From Trichormus_B sp936914905 (GTDB taxonomy: Bacteria > Cyanobacteriota > Cyanobacteriia > Cyanobacteriales > Nostocaceae): a stretch of 64,000 bases of DNA. The DNA lies in NCBI RefSeq assembly GCF_039871975.1, contig NZ_JBDPLL010000001.1; one strand, given 5' to 3'. Under the pieces are notes generated by a model, which ran no database searches, was not told where the DNA came from, and worked only from the letters and a program-made list of their open reading frames with translations. Below, one piece after another: positions 29,056 through 39,168 of this stretch (positions are counted from its first letter, which is position 1; every line of letters starts with the position of its first letter). The translations under genes were made by a program, and so were the position numbers.

Positions 29056-29469
29056 TTATTCTGTAATTTTGCCTCGTAGAGCTTTAATTTCGCCGCGCTT
29101 GGTTTTACTGTCAATACGTTTTTTTTTAGCGCGCCGTGTGGGTTTTGAGGGTTTACGTTTCGCAGGAGTGATGGTGATGCTTTTGATTAAGGTTTGGAGA
29201 CGGTTGAGTGCATCTTCTTTATTCTGTTCTTGAGTCCGATGTTGCTGGGCTTTAATAATGATTATCCCATCTTTGGTGATGCGCTGGTCTCCCAAATTAA
29301 GCAAGCGTTCTTTGTAAAGCGGTGATAAAGAAGAGGCGTTGATGTCGAAACGCAGATGAATGGCTGTGGCAACTTTATTGATATTTTGACCACCTGCACC
29401 TTGAGAACGAATTGCACTAATACTAATTTCGCTAATAGGGATGGTGGTTCTGTTAGTAATTTGCAGCAT
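29056..29469 (-). CDS. arfB: Alternative ribosome-rescue factor ArfB-like
   Basis: A 137-residue codon-independent peptidyl-tRNA hydrolase. The catalytic GGQ loop is clear (IRSQGAGGQNINKVATAIHLRFD), and the C-terminus is a long basic tail (PAKRKPSKPTRRAKKKR) that in ArfB enters the empty mRNA channel of stalled ribosomes. It lacks the stop-codon recognition domain of true release factors, as expected. The ATG at 29469 begins the family-typical MLQI. It is monocistronic and convergent with the dead HCP gene, only 12 bp apart at their 3' ends. Confidence 0.9.
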   Translation of the reverse strand: MLQITNRTTIPISEISISAIRSQGAGGQNINKVATAIHLRFDINASSLSPLYKERLLNLGDQRITKDGIIIIKAQQHRTQEQNKEDALNRLQTLIKSITITPAKRKPSKPTRRAKKKRIDSKTKRGEIKALRGKITE

Positions 29470-29733
29470 AGTGGTTTAAAGTCCTTGTAAAGGATAACAA
29501 ATAAATCCCATTTCTATAAAATGATGATCGATCGAATGACAATATCTATTTATTATTATATTTCTTCATTAAAACATAATAAATATAATCAGTAAATGAC
29601 TATTGTTTATCTTGATTAAAAGTTTCAAAAACTTGCCAAGTCTGTTCTGCTATATCTTAAGCAATCCATAAAATATTGAAAGTATTTTCCTTTATTCATA
29701 TATCCAGTTTATTTTTGACTTCAATACCTATCA

Positions 29734-30480
29734 TCAAGATACCACAAGTTGATTTAACTCTGCTGGAGTGAGGTGAGAATGGACAACTTCACCATCACGA
29801 AACCAAACAATCCTCTTAGTTTGACGTGCAACTTCAGTTTCATGCGTTACCATGACTACTGTAATCCCACGGCTATTTAATTCACCAAAAATATCTAAAA
29901 CTTCTTGAGTTGTGTGGGAGTCAAGTCCGCCTGTGGGTTCATCAGCTAAAATAACAACGGGAGAGTTGACAATGGCTCGGGCGATCGCTACTCTTTGTTG
30001 TTGTCCCCCTGATAATTGGGTAGGTTTATTATTGAGACGTTTTTCTAAACCTACTTTGATCAATGCTTCAATCGCCCTTTCTTTTCTTTCCCCAGGCTTA
30101 ACACCAGCATACACCATTGGCAGCATCACATTTTCCATCGCTGTCAATTGGTTTAATAAATGGAATTGTTGAAATACAAATCCTAGCTTTTTATTGCGAA
30201 TATGCGCCAATTCTGTATCACCGATTTGGGCTACATTCAGATTATCTAAATAATAATTTCCCGAACTGGGACGATCTAAACAACCGATAATATTCATGGC
30301 TGTAGATTTTCCCGAACCAGAAGGTCCCATAATTGCACAATATTCACCTTCTTCTATCACTAAGTTGATATCATTTAGTGCTTTTACTTCTGTTTCACCA
30401 ATACCATAAACTTTAAAGATATGCTCTAGTCGAATGATTTCTGCTTGTGGTGCAGGATTAGGAATACTAGAGTCGGTCAT
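29734..30480 (-). CDS. ABC exporter ATP-binding protein (MacB/LolD type)
   Basis: A 248-residue nucleotide-binding subunit. Walker A GPSGSGKST, Q-loop FQQFHLL, signature LSGGQQQRVAIARA, Walker B VILADEPTGGLD and the switch His in VTHETE are all present. It is the last gene of a three-gene minus-strand set (membrane-fusion protein, permease, ATPase), 198 bp after the permease. Start at ATG 30480 (MTDSSIPNP); a TTG at 30537 is less likely. Substrate unknown: related exporters carry glycolipids, peptides or macrolides. Confidence 0.9.
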   Translation of the reverse strand: MTDSSIPNPAPQAEIIRLEHIFKVYGIGETEVKALNDINLVIEEGEYCAIMGPSGSGKSTAMNIIGCLDRPSSGNYYLDNLNVAQIGDTELAHIRNKKLGFVFQQFHLLNQLTAMENVMLPMVYAGVKPGERKERAIEALIKVGLEKRLNNKPTQLSGGQQQRVAIARAIVNSPVVILADEPTGGLDSHTTQEVLDIFGELNSRGITVVMVTHETEVARQTKRIVWFRDGEVVHSHLTPAELNQLVVS

Positions 30481-30678
30481 AGTTAGAGTTTTAGACACGG
30501 AGATATATCCTTCCTTTGAATTGTTAATTGCACACAATGACTATAAACTAAACTACGATTCAATTCCTAATCCCTATTTTAGTTCTCTGCAATTAATGCA
30601 ACATTTTTATGATTAGGATGCTTAATTAGCATAATCAATCTTCCGACTGATTACTTATTACTTAGCAATCAAAATTCC

Positions 30679-31899
30679 TCATGCACTTCTTAATGCCACA
30701 ATTGGATCAAGTTGAGCAGCACGACGCGCAGGAACTACGCCAAAAAATAATCCAAGTCCACCAGAAATACCAACAGCCATTGTAATTGAAACAATGGAAA
30801 TACTCGCTTCTAAGGGAGTCAGAGCTGATACTAATAGTATACAACTGATACCAACTGTAGTACCAACTAAACCGCCAATTACTGAAACAATTACCGCTTC
30901 AATTATGAACTGAAGTAAAATGTCTTGCTGGGTAGCACCAATTGCTTTTCTTAATCCAATTTCTTGAGTGCGTTCGGTGACAGAAACGAGCATAATATTC
31001 ATAATACCAATGCCACCGACAAATAACGAAATACCAGCGATTGCAGCCAGCATGGTTGTCAACGCAGAGGAAATTTGACTTACTGTTTGTAAAGCATCTT
31101 TTTGTGTACGGATGGTAAAATCATCTTCACCGATAAGTTTATGGCGTTGTCGCAGTAAATTGGTAATTTGAAACTCTGCTGCATCCACACTATCAGTATT
31201 TTTAGCGGAAGCTACAATGTAGGTTACTTCTAGTCCATAGGGAGAGGTTTTTCCCACTAGCCGATTTGCTGATGTGAGAATTGGGACTAATGCTGAACCA
31301 TCATAATCTACGCCCAGATTTGAACCTTTGTTTGTTAGTACTCCAATTACTTGAAAGCTGGCATTTTTAATCCGTATCTGCTGACTGACGGGGTTAGTAT
31401 TCCCAAAAAGTTTTTCTTTTAATTTTGCACCTAACACCACAACTTGGTTGCTGCGCTTCATGTCTATGTCGGTCAAAAATCGTCCTGTCGCTACTTCAAA
31501 ATCTCGCACTTTCAAAAAAGTGGGAGTTGTACCAATAATATTGACATCAGTATTTCGGTTTTTATAAGTAACTACCTGTCTACTATTCAGTTCGGCTGTT
31601 GTTACTGCTATTGTGGGTACTTGAGTTGCGATCGCTTTCGCATCTTCTAAAACCAGAGTTCTGGTAACATCTCTAGAAACCCGCTGAGTTTCTTCATTAC
31701 CGGGAATCACAAATACAATATTAGACCCCAAGGAATTTAGTTGATTAGCTATAAATTTTTGTCCCCCTTCCCCAATCCCAATCATCGCAATCACTGAGCC
31801 ATTACCGATAATAATACCCAACATGGTCAGGGCGCTACGTAACTTATTGACGACTAAGGTTTTACCCGCCATTTGAATACTTTCTAGGAAGTTCATCAT
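30679..31899 (-). CDS. ABC exporter permease (MacB/FtsX type)
   Basis: A 406-residue permease with one N-terminal membrane helix (KLRSALTMLGIIIGNGSVIAMIGIG), a large periplasmic MacB core domain of about 200 residues, and three C-terminal FtsX helices beginning near LTTMLAAIAGISLFVGGIGIMNIM with the coupling segment SVTERTQEIGLRKAIGATQ. Its first codons overlap the 3' end of the membrane-fusion gene by 38 bp, so the two are coupled. Either of two adjacent ATGs (31899, 31896) can serve as start. It would pair with the downstream ATPase in the plasma membrane. Confidence 0.9.
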   Translation of the reverse strand: MMNFLESIQMAGKTLVVNKLRSALTMLGIIIGNGSVIAMIGIGEGGQKFIANQLNSLGSNIVFVIPGNEETQRVSRDVTRTLVLEDAKAIATQVPTIAVTTAELNSRQVVTYKNRNTDVNIIGTTPTFLKVRDFEVATGRFLTDIDMKRSNQVVVLGAKLKEKLFGNTNPVSQQIRIKNASFQVIGVLTNKGSNLGVDYDGSALVPILTSANRLVGKTSPYGLEVTYIVASAKNTDSVDAAEFQITNLLRQRHKLIGEDDFTIRTQKDALQTVSQISSALTTMLAAIAGISLFVGGIGIMNIMLVSVTERTQEIGLRKAIGATQQDILLQFIIEAVIVSVIGGLVGTTVGISCILLVSALTPLEASISIVSITMAVGISGGLGLFFGVVPARRAAQLDPIVALRSA

Positions 31900-33364
31900 T
31901 TTTTTCTTCTTTGGCTTTTTGAATTTTGTAGTCTTTGGGTGGGTTCACAAATATCAAATCACCCTTGTTAACTCCCTCTAAAACCTGAGTTTCGTCTTGT
32001 ATTTGCGTTCCAATCGTGATTTCTCGAAACTGGGGTTTATTATTTGCATCTGGTATTAGTACGCCAGTTTTACCATTTTCAGTCAAAATTGCTACCGTTG
32101 GTAAGGTTAAAGCATCATTAATACGATCGCCCAAAAACGTTAAATCCACATTTAAGCCAGAACGCAGTTTATCTGCACCACTATCAATCACCACTCGCAC
32201 CTGAAAAGATGTCACACCTTGTTCTACCACAGCTTCAGGTGCAATCAAGCGTACACGACCTTTAAATACTTGATCTGGATAACTATCAGCAACAATTTCC
32301 ACCTGCTGTCCCTGGCTAATTCTACCAATATCAGCTTCCGGAACTTGAGCTAAAACTTCTAAACCCATTGCTAAAGCCACAATTGAACTAGAAGTGGCTG
32401 AAGTACTCGTAGAAGCCGAAGTTGTTGGTGTCACAAAAGCCCCTATATTGGCGTATTTTTGAGTCACAACCCCCGCAAAAGGAGCACGAATAATGGTATC
32501 TTCCAACTGTACTTCCTGCTGTTTTAACTGAGCTACAGCCCCAGCTACAGAGGCTTTAAGTCGAGCAATTTCTTCAGGACGGTTACCATTTTCCAGCCTT
32601 CGCATTGCTTCTTGTTCTTGAGCAACTACGGCTTCCTGACTTTTAATATCTTCGTTGCGGTTGCCAGCTTTTTGCAGTGATAATCGGGGTTGAGCTTCTT
32701 CTAAACTAGCTTTTGCTCTTTTATTTTCACTGATATATTGTTCTAGGGAATCTTGGGAAATAGCTCCTGCTTTAGCTAATTCTTGATAACGTTTTACCCT
32801 GGCTTGGGTAAGTTCTACTTGCGCTTTAGCTGAGTCTACAGCAGCCTTAGCTTGATCAATTTCCTGAGAACGATTCCCCCCACGAATGATAGCTAGTTGG
32901 GCTTTAGCTTGGGCTACACGGGCTTTAGCTTGGGCTATTTCTTCGGGACGGCTTCCTGCTAGACTTTCTGCTAATTGTGCTTTGGCTTCCTCTACATTAG
33001 CTTTATACTGGAGAATTCGCATTTTAATCTCGGAATTATCCATACGAGCAATAATTTGCCCCTTCTGGACTTTTTCCCCCTGTTCAATATCCAAATCGGT
33101 GATAATTCCCGGATTTTTGGGACTAATATTTACGCTTTGTACTGGTTGCACCTTCCCACTGGCTGTAATCCTCACGGTGAGGCTTTTTGCTACAACTGGA
33201 ACAGTGAGTTTACTAATGTCTTGTTTATTTATGTTCTGATGTCTAACTTTCAGGACTGTAGTTGTTCCAACGACTAAAACACCAGCAGTTATTAAGCCCA
33301 TCAACCAGCGTACTGGATGCTTAACTTTTTTACCAATCAACGGAATTTTTATGTACGTAGTCAT
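31862..33364 (-). CDS. Membrane-fusion (HlyD-type) subunit of the ABC exporter
   Basis: About 500 residues. A membrane helix near residues 18-35 anchors it, then a biotinyl-lipoyl half-domain (VQPVQSVNISPKNPGIITDL), an unusually long coiled-coil hairpin with repeated GNRxEEIxxAKA units, the second lipoyl half (IIRAPFAGVVTQKYANIGAFV), a Ser/Thr-rich linker (TTSASTSTSATSSS) and beta-barrel domains. It bridges the inner-membrane pump to an outer-membrane channel. Start at ATG 33364 (MTTYIKIPL). The order fusion protein, permease, ATPase resembles DevBCA-type exporters, but the permease is MacB-like. Confidence 0.88.
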   Translation of the reverse strand: MTTYIKIPLIGKKVKHPVRWLMGLITAGVLVVGTTTVLKVRHQNINKQDISKLTVPVVAKSLTVRITASGKVQPVQSVNISPKNPGIITDLDIEQGEKVQKGQIIARMDNSEIKMRILQYKANVEEAKAQLAESLAGSRPEEIAQAKARVAQAKAQLAIIRGGNRSQEIDQAKAAVDSAKAQVELTQARVKRYQELAKAGAISQDSLEQYISENKRAKASLEEAQPRLSLQKAGNRNEDIKSQEAVVAQEQEAMRRLENGNRPEEIARLKASVAGAVAQLKQQEVQLEDTIIRAPFAGVVTQKYANIGAFVTPTTSASTSTSATSSSIVALAMGLEVLAQVPEADIGRISQGQQVEIVADSYPDQVFKGRVRLIAPEAVVEQGVTSFQVRVVIDSGADKLRSGLNVDLTFLGDRINDALTLPTVAILTENGKTGVLIPDANNKPQFREITIGTQIQDETQVLEGVNKGDLIFVNPPKDYKIQKAKEEKNDELPRKYSNGG

Positions 33365-33668
33365 CTGATTATTTTGGAGGATTTGTACTAACAACTAAAA
33401 ATCTTGCTTGTGCTAACATGTGAAAATACCCAAACTTTGAGTTACAAAGTGGTCTTTTATACTACTTACTCTAGATTGAGTCTGCCATCACCTGATTGGG
33501 TTACTTTTGTCAGTTATCCTGAAGAAATCGTGATTGGTGACTGGAAAAACTCTTGCTTCTGCTCTTTATTTCTCATCGTCCAAAAATAAAATGTAAGTAA
33601 TCACTTAATATTAATAATCCAAATATTAATAATCCAAAAAAAAGTTTTATTTAATTTGTGTTGTGCGA
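33365..33668. other. Promoter region of the exporter operon
   Basis: A gap of about 300 bp between the TetR relic and the membrane-fusion gene. It includes a 15-bp perfect tandem duplication (33607-33621, 33622-33636) and short open frames with no resemblance to proteins. I see no clear palindromic operator. Confidence 0.4.
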
Positions 33669-34272
33669 CTAATCTTGAATGGGTGCAATTCCCTGCCAGA
33701 CAATCTCTACAAGATGGTGGAGAAACATTTGCTCATCTGTGAGTACATCTCCTGTGGGGTGCATCTTCTCTAAGAAAACATAATTCATCAATGATCCTAG
33801 ATCCTAGCAATATCATAGCAATAGTTTGGGGATCTCTGGGCCCCAGCCTTCCTTGTTCTATTTCCTTCTCTAGGAAATTGGTAAATATCTTTAAATCCCG
33901 GCTAGGTCTAGAATTTGGTCTATTGATCATTTCTGGGATGGCAGTACCACGGGAACGCAACATCATCAATCGTGGTACGACTTGACGATTAAACCCTAAG
34001 ATCTGAAGACACACCTGAATTAGATTTTGCCTCAGATTTCCTTTCCCAGAAAAACCCTCCAGTTCCTTAGCTAAAGGACATTTTTCAGGAATTCCCATTG
34101 ACGCAAAAAAAGTTCTTCTTTGGTGGAAAAGGGTTTGAAAATCGATGCTTCCGAAATTCCTGCCTTTTGAGCGATTTCTAAAGTGGAAGCACCAAAACAA
34201 AACCCTGTTGGAGAAAGATTCCACAAGATGCATCTAAAATTAGCTGACTGGTAATTTTTGTGTACGCGCCAT
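33669..34272 (-). pseudogene. TetR-family regulator pseudogene
   Basis: Frameshifted TetR repressor. From ATG 34272 (MARTQ) the frame is lost within ten codons; the helix-turn-helix region continues in another frame as QLILDASCGIFLQQGF, ASTLEIAQKAGISEASIF and STKEELFFASMGIPEK. The ligand domain is intact as KGNLRQNLIQVCLQILGF to FTNFLEKEIEQGRLGPRDPQTIAMILLGS, then a frameshift at a small duplication (GATCCTAGATCCTA) and the tail NYVFLEKMHPTGDVLTDEQMF to APIQD. At least three lesions. It lies directly upstream of the exporter operon on the same strand, the usual place for its repressor. Confidence 0.85.
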
Positions 34273-34293
34273 AAATAAGTGTGTATTCACTAA

Positions 34294-35026
34294 GGAAAGT
34301 GGATTAAATAAGGTGTAAGAGTGCCAATAATATCTATACACTAGAAGGATAGATGGAGAACTGGTAGATGATGCACCCTGACCCTGGTGAAATTGAAGTT
34401 AAAATGCAAGGATACTAAACGATACTATAAGTCGTTGTCAGAGAAGGATGGCCCCATATGGTCGGCGATTGAAGCCCTAAAAGTAGGGTAGGGCGGGCAG
34501 GCATAGATGCACGGCTTGCTGTTATGCCATCACGAAACCTGAAAGTTGGGCTTGGGGGAACTTGAGGAAGAAAAGGTAGTTGAGCAGAAGGGGATTCGCC
34601 AACCCGGAGGTGGAGGGAAATCTTTGAGAGGATTGCCTCCTGAGAAGAGGAGTTTTTGNNNNNNNNNNNNNNNNNNNNNNNNNNNNNNNNNNNNNNNNNN
34701 NNNNNNNNNNNNNNNNNNNNNNNNNNNNNNNNNNNNNNNNNNNNNNNNNNNNNNNNNNCCCTACACCTCCAAGTACAATCCTCGTATTTGTCCCCTGTGT
34801 CAGGTGCTGACTTTTAAGAGTGTCCAGACTGTAAAAGACCTCATGGCAACGGCAACCACCCTAACTGGACTCAAACTCCTGACGACCATTCTCTATAACA
34901 CATATCAAACCGGCCAAAAAGTGGCTGTTGACTTCAAATCAAATCTGAAGATTGTTTTTGATGAATTCTTGGCCTAATGGAATTATACCCCTAAACTACA
35001 GTTACAGGTTATTTAATCCACTATCC
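34294..35026 (+). mobile_element. ISAzo13-family insertion sequence, copy 1 (decayed, with gap)
   Basis: Ends are inverted repeats GGAAAGTGGATTAAATAA (left) and, read inwards from the right, GGATAGTGGATTAAATAA. The transposase reads on the plus strand: LGELEEEKVVEQKGIRQPGGGGKSLRG before the gap and, after it, PYTSKYNP, VQTVKDLMATATTLTGLK, TTILYNTYQTGQKVAVDFKSN and IVFDEFLAQWNYTPK, the ISAzo13-type C-terminus. The usual IEHRLF segment is corrupted and frameshifts are present, so this copy looks dead. No clear target-site duplication is seen. The unsequenced centre (34659-34758) hides the rest of the catalytic domain. Confidence 0.75.
34659..34758. other. Scaffold gap (100 N) inside IS copy 1
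   Basis: Exactly 100 N, the conventional length for a gap of unknown size. It sits inside a repeated IS, so the assembler probably broke on the repeat. The reading frame drawn across it has no meaning. Confidence 0.95.
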
Positions 35027-35503
35027 TTAGCACTTAAATTTTACTCATAGGAGTGGAGCTTCTAATGGTGCTTCGAAAAAGCCGATAGGAGATTCGCTAA
35101 CGGATGCAAATCAAATACCTTACTGACGCAAAGTAATGATTCAAGAGTTTGGAAAATAGCCCATATCTGGCTGAGATCGAAATGTGAGGCTAATAAAAAA
35201 ATTCGTTTCAACACGACTGAGGAAATATTTAATTATTTAGAATAATCTAGTAAGTTTTAACGAACTTCCTCTATGAGACTGGGAATGAATTCCCAGACAT
35301 ATCAAGCTGCTAAACAATAATACCGATATTACCCCTTCTTCTCTTCTTGAGTTATATCTTTCCACGAGATAAAAAATCTTGATTACTAAATACTAAATAG
35401 AGTAATATTTTAATGATAAAAAGTTTCATATCAGAAGAGAGTGGCAATAGGAATACCTAGCAAAAACGGACGTAGCTACTAAAAAACCACAATATTATTC
35501 TAT
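35027..35503. other. Gene-free, degraded stretch
   Basis: No intact gene. In pieces on the plus strand, between about 35100 and 35220, one can read IKYLTDAK and, in a shifted frame, SRVWKIAHIWLRSKCEANKKI and FNTTEEIFNYLE, which looks like protein-coding remains of unknown family, perhaps part of the neighbouring restriction-modification locus. Confidence 0.35.
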
Positions 35504-36516
35504 AATAAATATGAAGGTAGAACGCCTATTGAAGATATATTAAGACTTCAGCCAGCCAAGTTAAATCATATAATCAGTGTTGAAGTATAACCTAGAAATA
35601 AACTAATATGTGGTGACAACTTAAAAGTGATTCGTAGGTTGTTGAATGATGATAATTTCACCGGAAAAGTTAACTTAGTTTATATTGATCTACCATACTC
35701 AACAGGTAGCAGTTTTGTGTCTCGTAATAGAAACCATACTTATCATGATATCATGAAAGTTTCAGACTATTTATAACTTTGCGCTAACGTCCTATTTTAA
35801 TTGGAGAAGTTGCATCACCAACAGATTCCATTGATGTTCATTTAGATAAAAACATGGCTTTTGGAGTGAAAATTATCATGGATGAAATCTTTGGGCTTAA
35901 AACTTGCGTAATTCTATTACTATAAAAAAATGCAATCATAAAAACTATACACGCAAACAATATGGAAATGTTGCTGAAGGTCAACTTTTATTCTTATTTA
36001 TACGAGAAAAGATAACTATGTATGGAATCAACCCTTTAAAAACTGGATAGAAGAGGCTATTAAAAAATAATATAAATATGTAGAAGAATAAATAGAAACA
36101 CTAGATAGAAAGTTCCTCTCTATGCTCCAGGAGTAAGAAATGGAGCAACTGGTCAACCTTGTAGCAGTATCCTACTACCTCCCGGTAAACATTGGTAATA
36201 TATACCAGAAATTTTAGAAGGAATGGATGCAAGAGGATAAATATACTAGTCTACAAATGGTAATCCCAGAAAAACAGTATATACAGTATATTTAGATAAT
36301 AGTCAAGGTATTTCTACTCAAGAAGTTTGGCTTGATCTTAAAGATGCACACAATCAAAATATTAAAATCACTGGTTATCCAACAGAAAGAAATGTAGCTT
36401 TGATGAAACGGATAATTATGGCCTCATCAAATCCTCCAGATATAGTTTTAGATGCTTTCGCCGGGAGTGGAACTACTATAGCTATCTCTGGAAAATTAGG
36501 GAGACAATGGTATTAA
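35504..36516 (+). pseudogene. DNA adenine/cytosine-N4 methyltransferase pseudogene
   Basis: Remains of an amino-methyltransferase of a restriction-modification system. The frame reads NKYEGRTPIEDILRLQPAKLNHIISVEV, a stop, NKLICGDNLKVIRRLLNDDNFTGKVNLVYIDLPYSTGSSF, where DLPY is the catalytic DPPY-type motif IV with Pro to Leu. Later pieces are VHLDKNMAFGVKIIMDEIFGLK, TRKQYGN, and near the end the SAM-binding motif I in NPPDIVLDAFAGSGTTIAISGKLGRQW. Motif order (IV before I) suggests the beta class. Multiple stops and frameshifts. It converges on a broken gene on the other strand that I take for its restriction enzyme. Confidence 0.8.
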
Positions 36517-36675
36517 TTAATATTAATAAATAAACTTAATTGAAGTCAATATAATTTTGATAACTAGTTTACATCTTTATGTTTAAGAGTCACAGACTGT
36601 AGACTTAATCCTTAAATTAAATATCAAGAATTGGAACAGTACACGTAACTCTCAAAGCAATTCTTCCTAAATCTT

Positions 36676-37466
36676 TCATCTAACATTTTGAATGGACAAA
36701 GTTATACTTTGTCCATATTTTTCAATACTAGTGTAGTTATCCCACATACAACCGAGAATTAATCCAGCTCCATCATTAAGCATCAATGCTTTTAATGGTA
36801 AATTGTATGTTTGACTATAACTCAGTATTTCTATAATTTTATCTCGATTTTCACCTGTTCTATCATCTTCCTGAGAACCTCCTCTGTTAGAGTTATAACG
36901 AGCAGATTCAACTACTAATGGAGTACCATCTAAGCCAGGTGTCAGAATATCTGCAGGAGTTTTATTTTGCCAGTTATCTAATACTTCATCTAGCATGATA
37001 TCTCTTCCAGCACGCACAGGATCACGAATTAAATAATTCTTACTAAATATTTTGTAAAATCATAAAAAAACTTTGTGTTAAGTTATAACCTTTTTATCCT
37101 CGTGTACTTTGCTCTAAAAGTATTGCTATGAGAGTTTCATCAGGCATAGGACGGCTTTACAATTTTTTTTACTTGCCCTATTGCATGAAGTCTATAGCCA
37201 AAGTCTCTAATAATATCAGGTATTTTACTTTTCCTCTTGCTCATTTCAACTGATGTCTCTGGAGAGACGTATTTCCGAAAAACTTTCAGTATTTGAATTA
37301 GTAGAGAATCAGGCTCTTTTGTGATAATCTCAAGTAAATTTGTAGAGCTTTGACCTTCTTCTACAATTTCTGTAAAACGTAATAATATCTTCTTATGTGG
37401 TTTATTTTTTCTTGACTGGTATGTAATTCCTAACAAAGTTGAAAAATGGGATAAAGAACAAATCAC
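36676..37466 (-). pseudogene. Putative restriction endonuclease pseudogene
   Basis: Two same-strand frames, 37140-37466 and 36676-37017, belong together. The first ends IIRDFGYRLHAIGQVKKIVKPSYA; the gap between reads DETLIAILLEQSTRG, a stop, and ILQNI; the second resumes KNYLIRDPVRAGRDIMLDEVLDNW and runs to SYSQTYNLPLKALMLNDGAGL. The stretch PADILTPGLDGTPLVVESARY has the D-x(n)-ExK-like spacing that a PD-(D/E)XK nuclease could have, but this is weak. Function is inferred mainly from convergent pairing with the methyltransferase relic. It could be another accessory protein. Confidence 0.5.
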
Positions 37467-37482
37467 TAGTAAAAACTACCTT

Positions 37483-38994
37483 ATGAACTTCTGCGAAGAA
37501 TTTAAACTCCTCCTCCGCGCCCGCTACCCGCTGATGTATATTCCCACCTACGAAGAAGAACGGGTAGAAGCGGCTATCCGTGAACAAGCCACAAACCAAG
37601 GAAATCGCTCTGTTTATACCTGGGATTTTGTCGATGGTTATCAAGGAAACCCTAATGATGCGGGATTTGGAAAGCGCAACCCTTTACAGGCGTTGGAATT
37701 TATCGAAAAATTACCTGCTACTGCACCAGCGGTGTTAATTCTCCGGGATTATCACCGCTTTTTAGATGATGTGGCCATTTCTCGCAAACTCCGTAATTTA
37801 GCCCGACTGCTGAAATCTCAACCGAAAAATATTGTTTTATTATCGCCACGCATCGCTATTCCTGACGATTTAATGGAGGTGTTGACAGTAGTTGAGTTTC
37901 CTTTACCAGCTGCACCAGATATTAAAACCGAGGTGGAACGGTTATTACAAGCCACTGGTCACTCTCCATCTAGTAAATTTCTTGATGACTTGGTGCATTC
38001 TTGTCAAGGATTATCAATGGAACGGATACGCCGAGTTTTAGCCAGAGCTATAGCATCCCATGGAGAAGTACAACCAGAGGACGTTGATTTAGTTTTGGAG
38101 GAAAAACGCCAAACTATCCGCCAAACCCAAATACTGGACTTTTATCCCGCCATTGAGCAGATTTCTGATATAGGAGGACTCGATAACCTCAAAGATTGGC
38201 TGATTCGTCGGGGTGGTTCATTCACAGAACGAGCACGACAGTACGGATTACCGCACCCCCGTGGTTTAATGTTGGTGGGGATTCAAGGAACCGGTAAATC
38301 TTTAACAGCCAAAGCGATCGCACATCATTGGCATTTACCCCTCTTACGCCTAGATGTAGGGCGGTTATTTAGCGGTTTAGTCGGTGAATCGGAATCCCGC
38401 ACCAGGCAAATGATTCAAGTTGCAGAAGCCCTTGCACCCTGTGTATTGTGGATTGATGAAATTGATAAAGCCTTTTCTGGGTTAGGTAGTAAAGGTGATG
38501 CAGGAACAACTAGCCGGGTATTTGGAACATTTATCACCTGGTTAGCAGAAAAAACTTCCCCTGTATTTGTCGTTTCTACCGCTAATGATATCCAAGCCTT
38601 ACCCCCGGAGATGTTGCGGAAAGGGCGTTTTGATGAAATTTTCTTTGTTGGTTTACCTACTCAAGAAGAGAGAAAAGCAATTTTTAACGTCCATTTATCC
38701 CGATTGCGTCCCCATAACTTGAACAGCTATGAAATTGACAGATTAGCTTACGAAACACCTGATTTTTCAGGCGCTGAAATTGAGCAAACATTAATTGAAG
38801 CGATGCACATTGGTTTTAGCCAAAATCGTGACTTTACTACGGATGATATTTTAGAAGCTGCTAGTCAAATCATACCTTTAGCACGAACTGCGGTAGAACA
38901 GATTAACAAGCTACAAGAATGGGTTGCTGCAGGGAGAGCGCGTTTGGCTTCAAAGCATAGTCCTTTGAGTGAACGTATTCAACGCCAAATGTAA
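37483..38994 (+). CDS. ycf46: Ycf46-type AAA+ ATPase
   Basis: A 503-residue AAA+ protein conserved in cyanobacteria and algal plastids. The N-terminal third (FKLLLRARYPLMYIPTYEEERV) is the Ycf46-specific domain. The ATPase has Walker A GIQGTGKSLTAKAIA, Walker B CVLWIDEIDKAF, the second region of homology in LPPEMLRKGRFDEIFFVGLP with its Arg finger, and the C-terminal helical lid with FSGAEIEQTLIEA. Work in Synechocystis links it to carbon uptake and photosynthesis regulation, without a defined substrate. It is monocistronic; its start sits 16 bp from the divergent restriction-type relic. Confidence 0.92.
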   Translation: MNFCEEFKLLLRARYPLMYIPTYEEERVEAAIREQATNQGNRSVYTWDFVDGYQGNPNDAGFGKRNPLQALEFIEKLPATAPAVLILRDYHRFLDDVAISRKLRNLARLLKSQPKNIVLLSPRIAIPDDLMEVLTVVEFPLPAAPDIKTEVERLLQATGHSPSSKFLDDLVHSCQGLSMERIRRVLARAIASHGEVQPEDVDLVLEEKRQTIRQTQILDFYPAIEQISDIGGLDNLKDWLIRRGGSFTERARQYGLPHPRGLMLVGIQGTGKSLTAKAIAHHWHLPLLRLDVGRLFSGLVGESESRTRQMIQVAEALAPCVLWIDEIDKAFSGLGSKGDAGTTSRVFGTFITWLAEKTSPVFVVSTANDIQALPPEMLRKGRFDEIFFVGLPTQEERKAIFNVHLSRLRPHNLNSYEIDRLAYETPDFSGAEIEQTLIEAMHIGFSQNRDFTTDDILEAASQIIPLARTAVEQINKLQEWVAAGRARLASKHSPLSERIQRQM

Positions 38995-39168
38995 TAATTT
39001 TTTAGTCAAAATTACTTGATCACAAAATTACTTGATCAATAGTTCATGGTTTAATGATGCTTTACTATGGACTGTTGATTAAAACAGAAATTGGGGATAA
39101 TCATCTTCTAGCTCTTGCCTCTTACCTCTTGCGTCTTCCCAATTACCTCTAAACTAAAGGATATAAAT

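Noticed and set aside
28967..29233. An 88-codon plus-strand frame
   Set aside because: Mostly antisense to arfB; the beginning is out-of-frame HCP relic.
33404..33589. A 61-codon plus-strand frame in the exporter promoter region
   Set aside because: No family resemblance, no ribosome site, and it lies antisense to the expected promoter and leader.
34546..34977. A 143-codon plus-strand frame spanning the N gap
   Set aside because: The central third is N. It joins two pieces of an IS transposase across a gap of unknown size, so it is not a gene.
37402..37644. An 80-codon minus-strand frame over the ycf46 start
   Set aside because: Antisense shadow of the ycf46 N-terminus.
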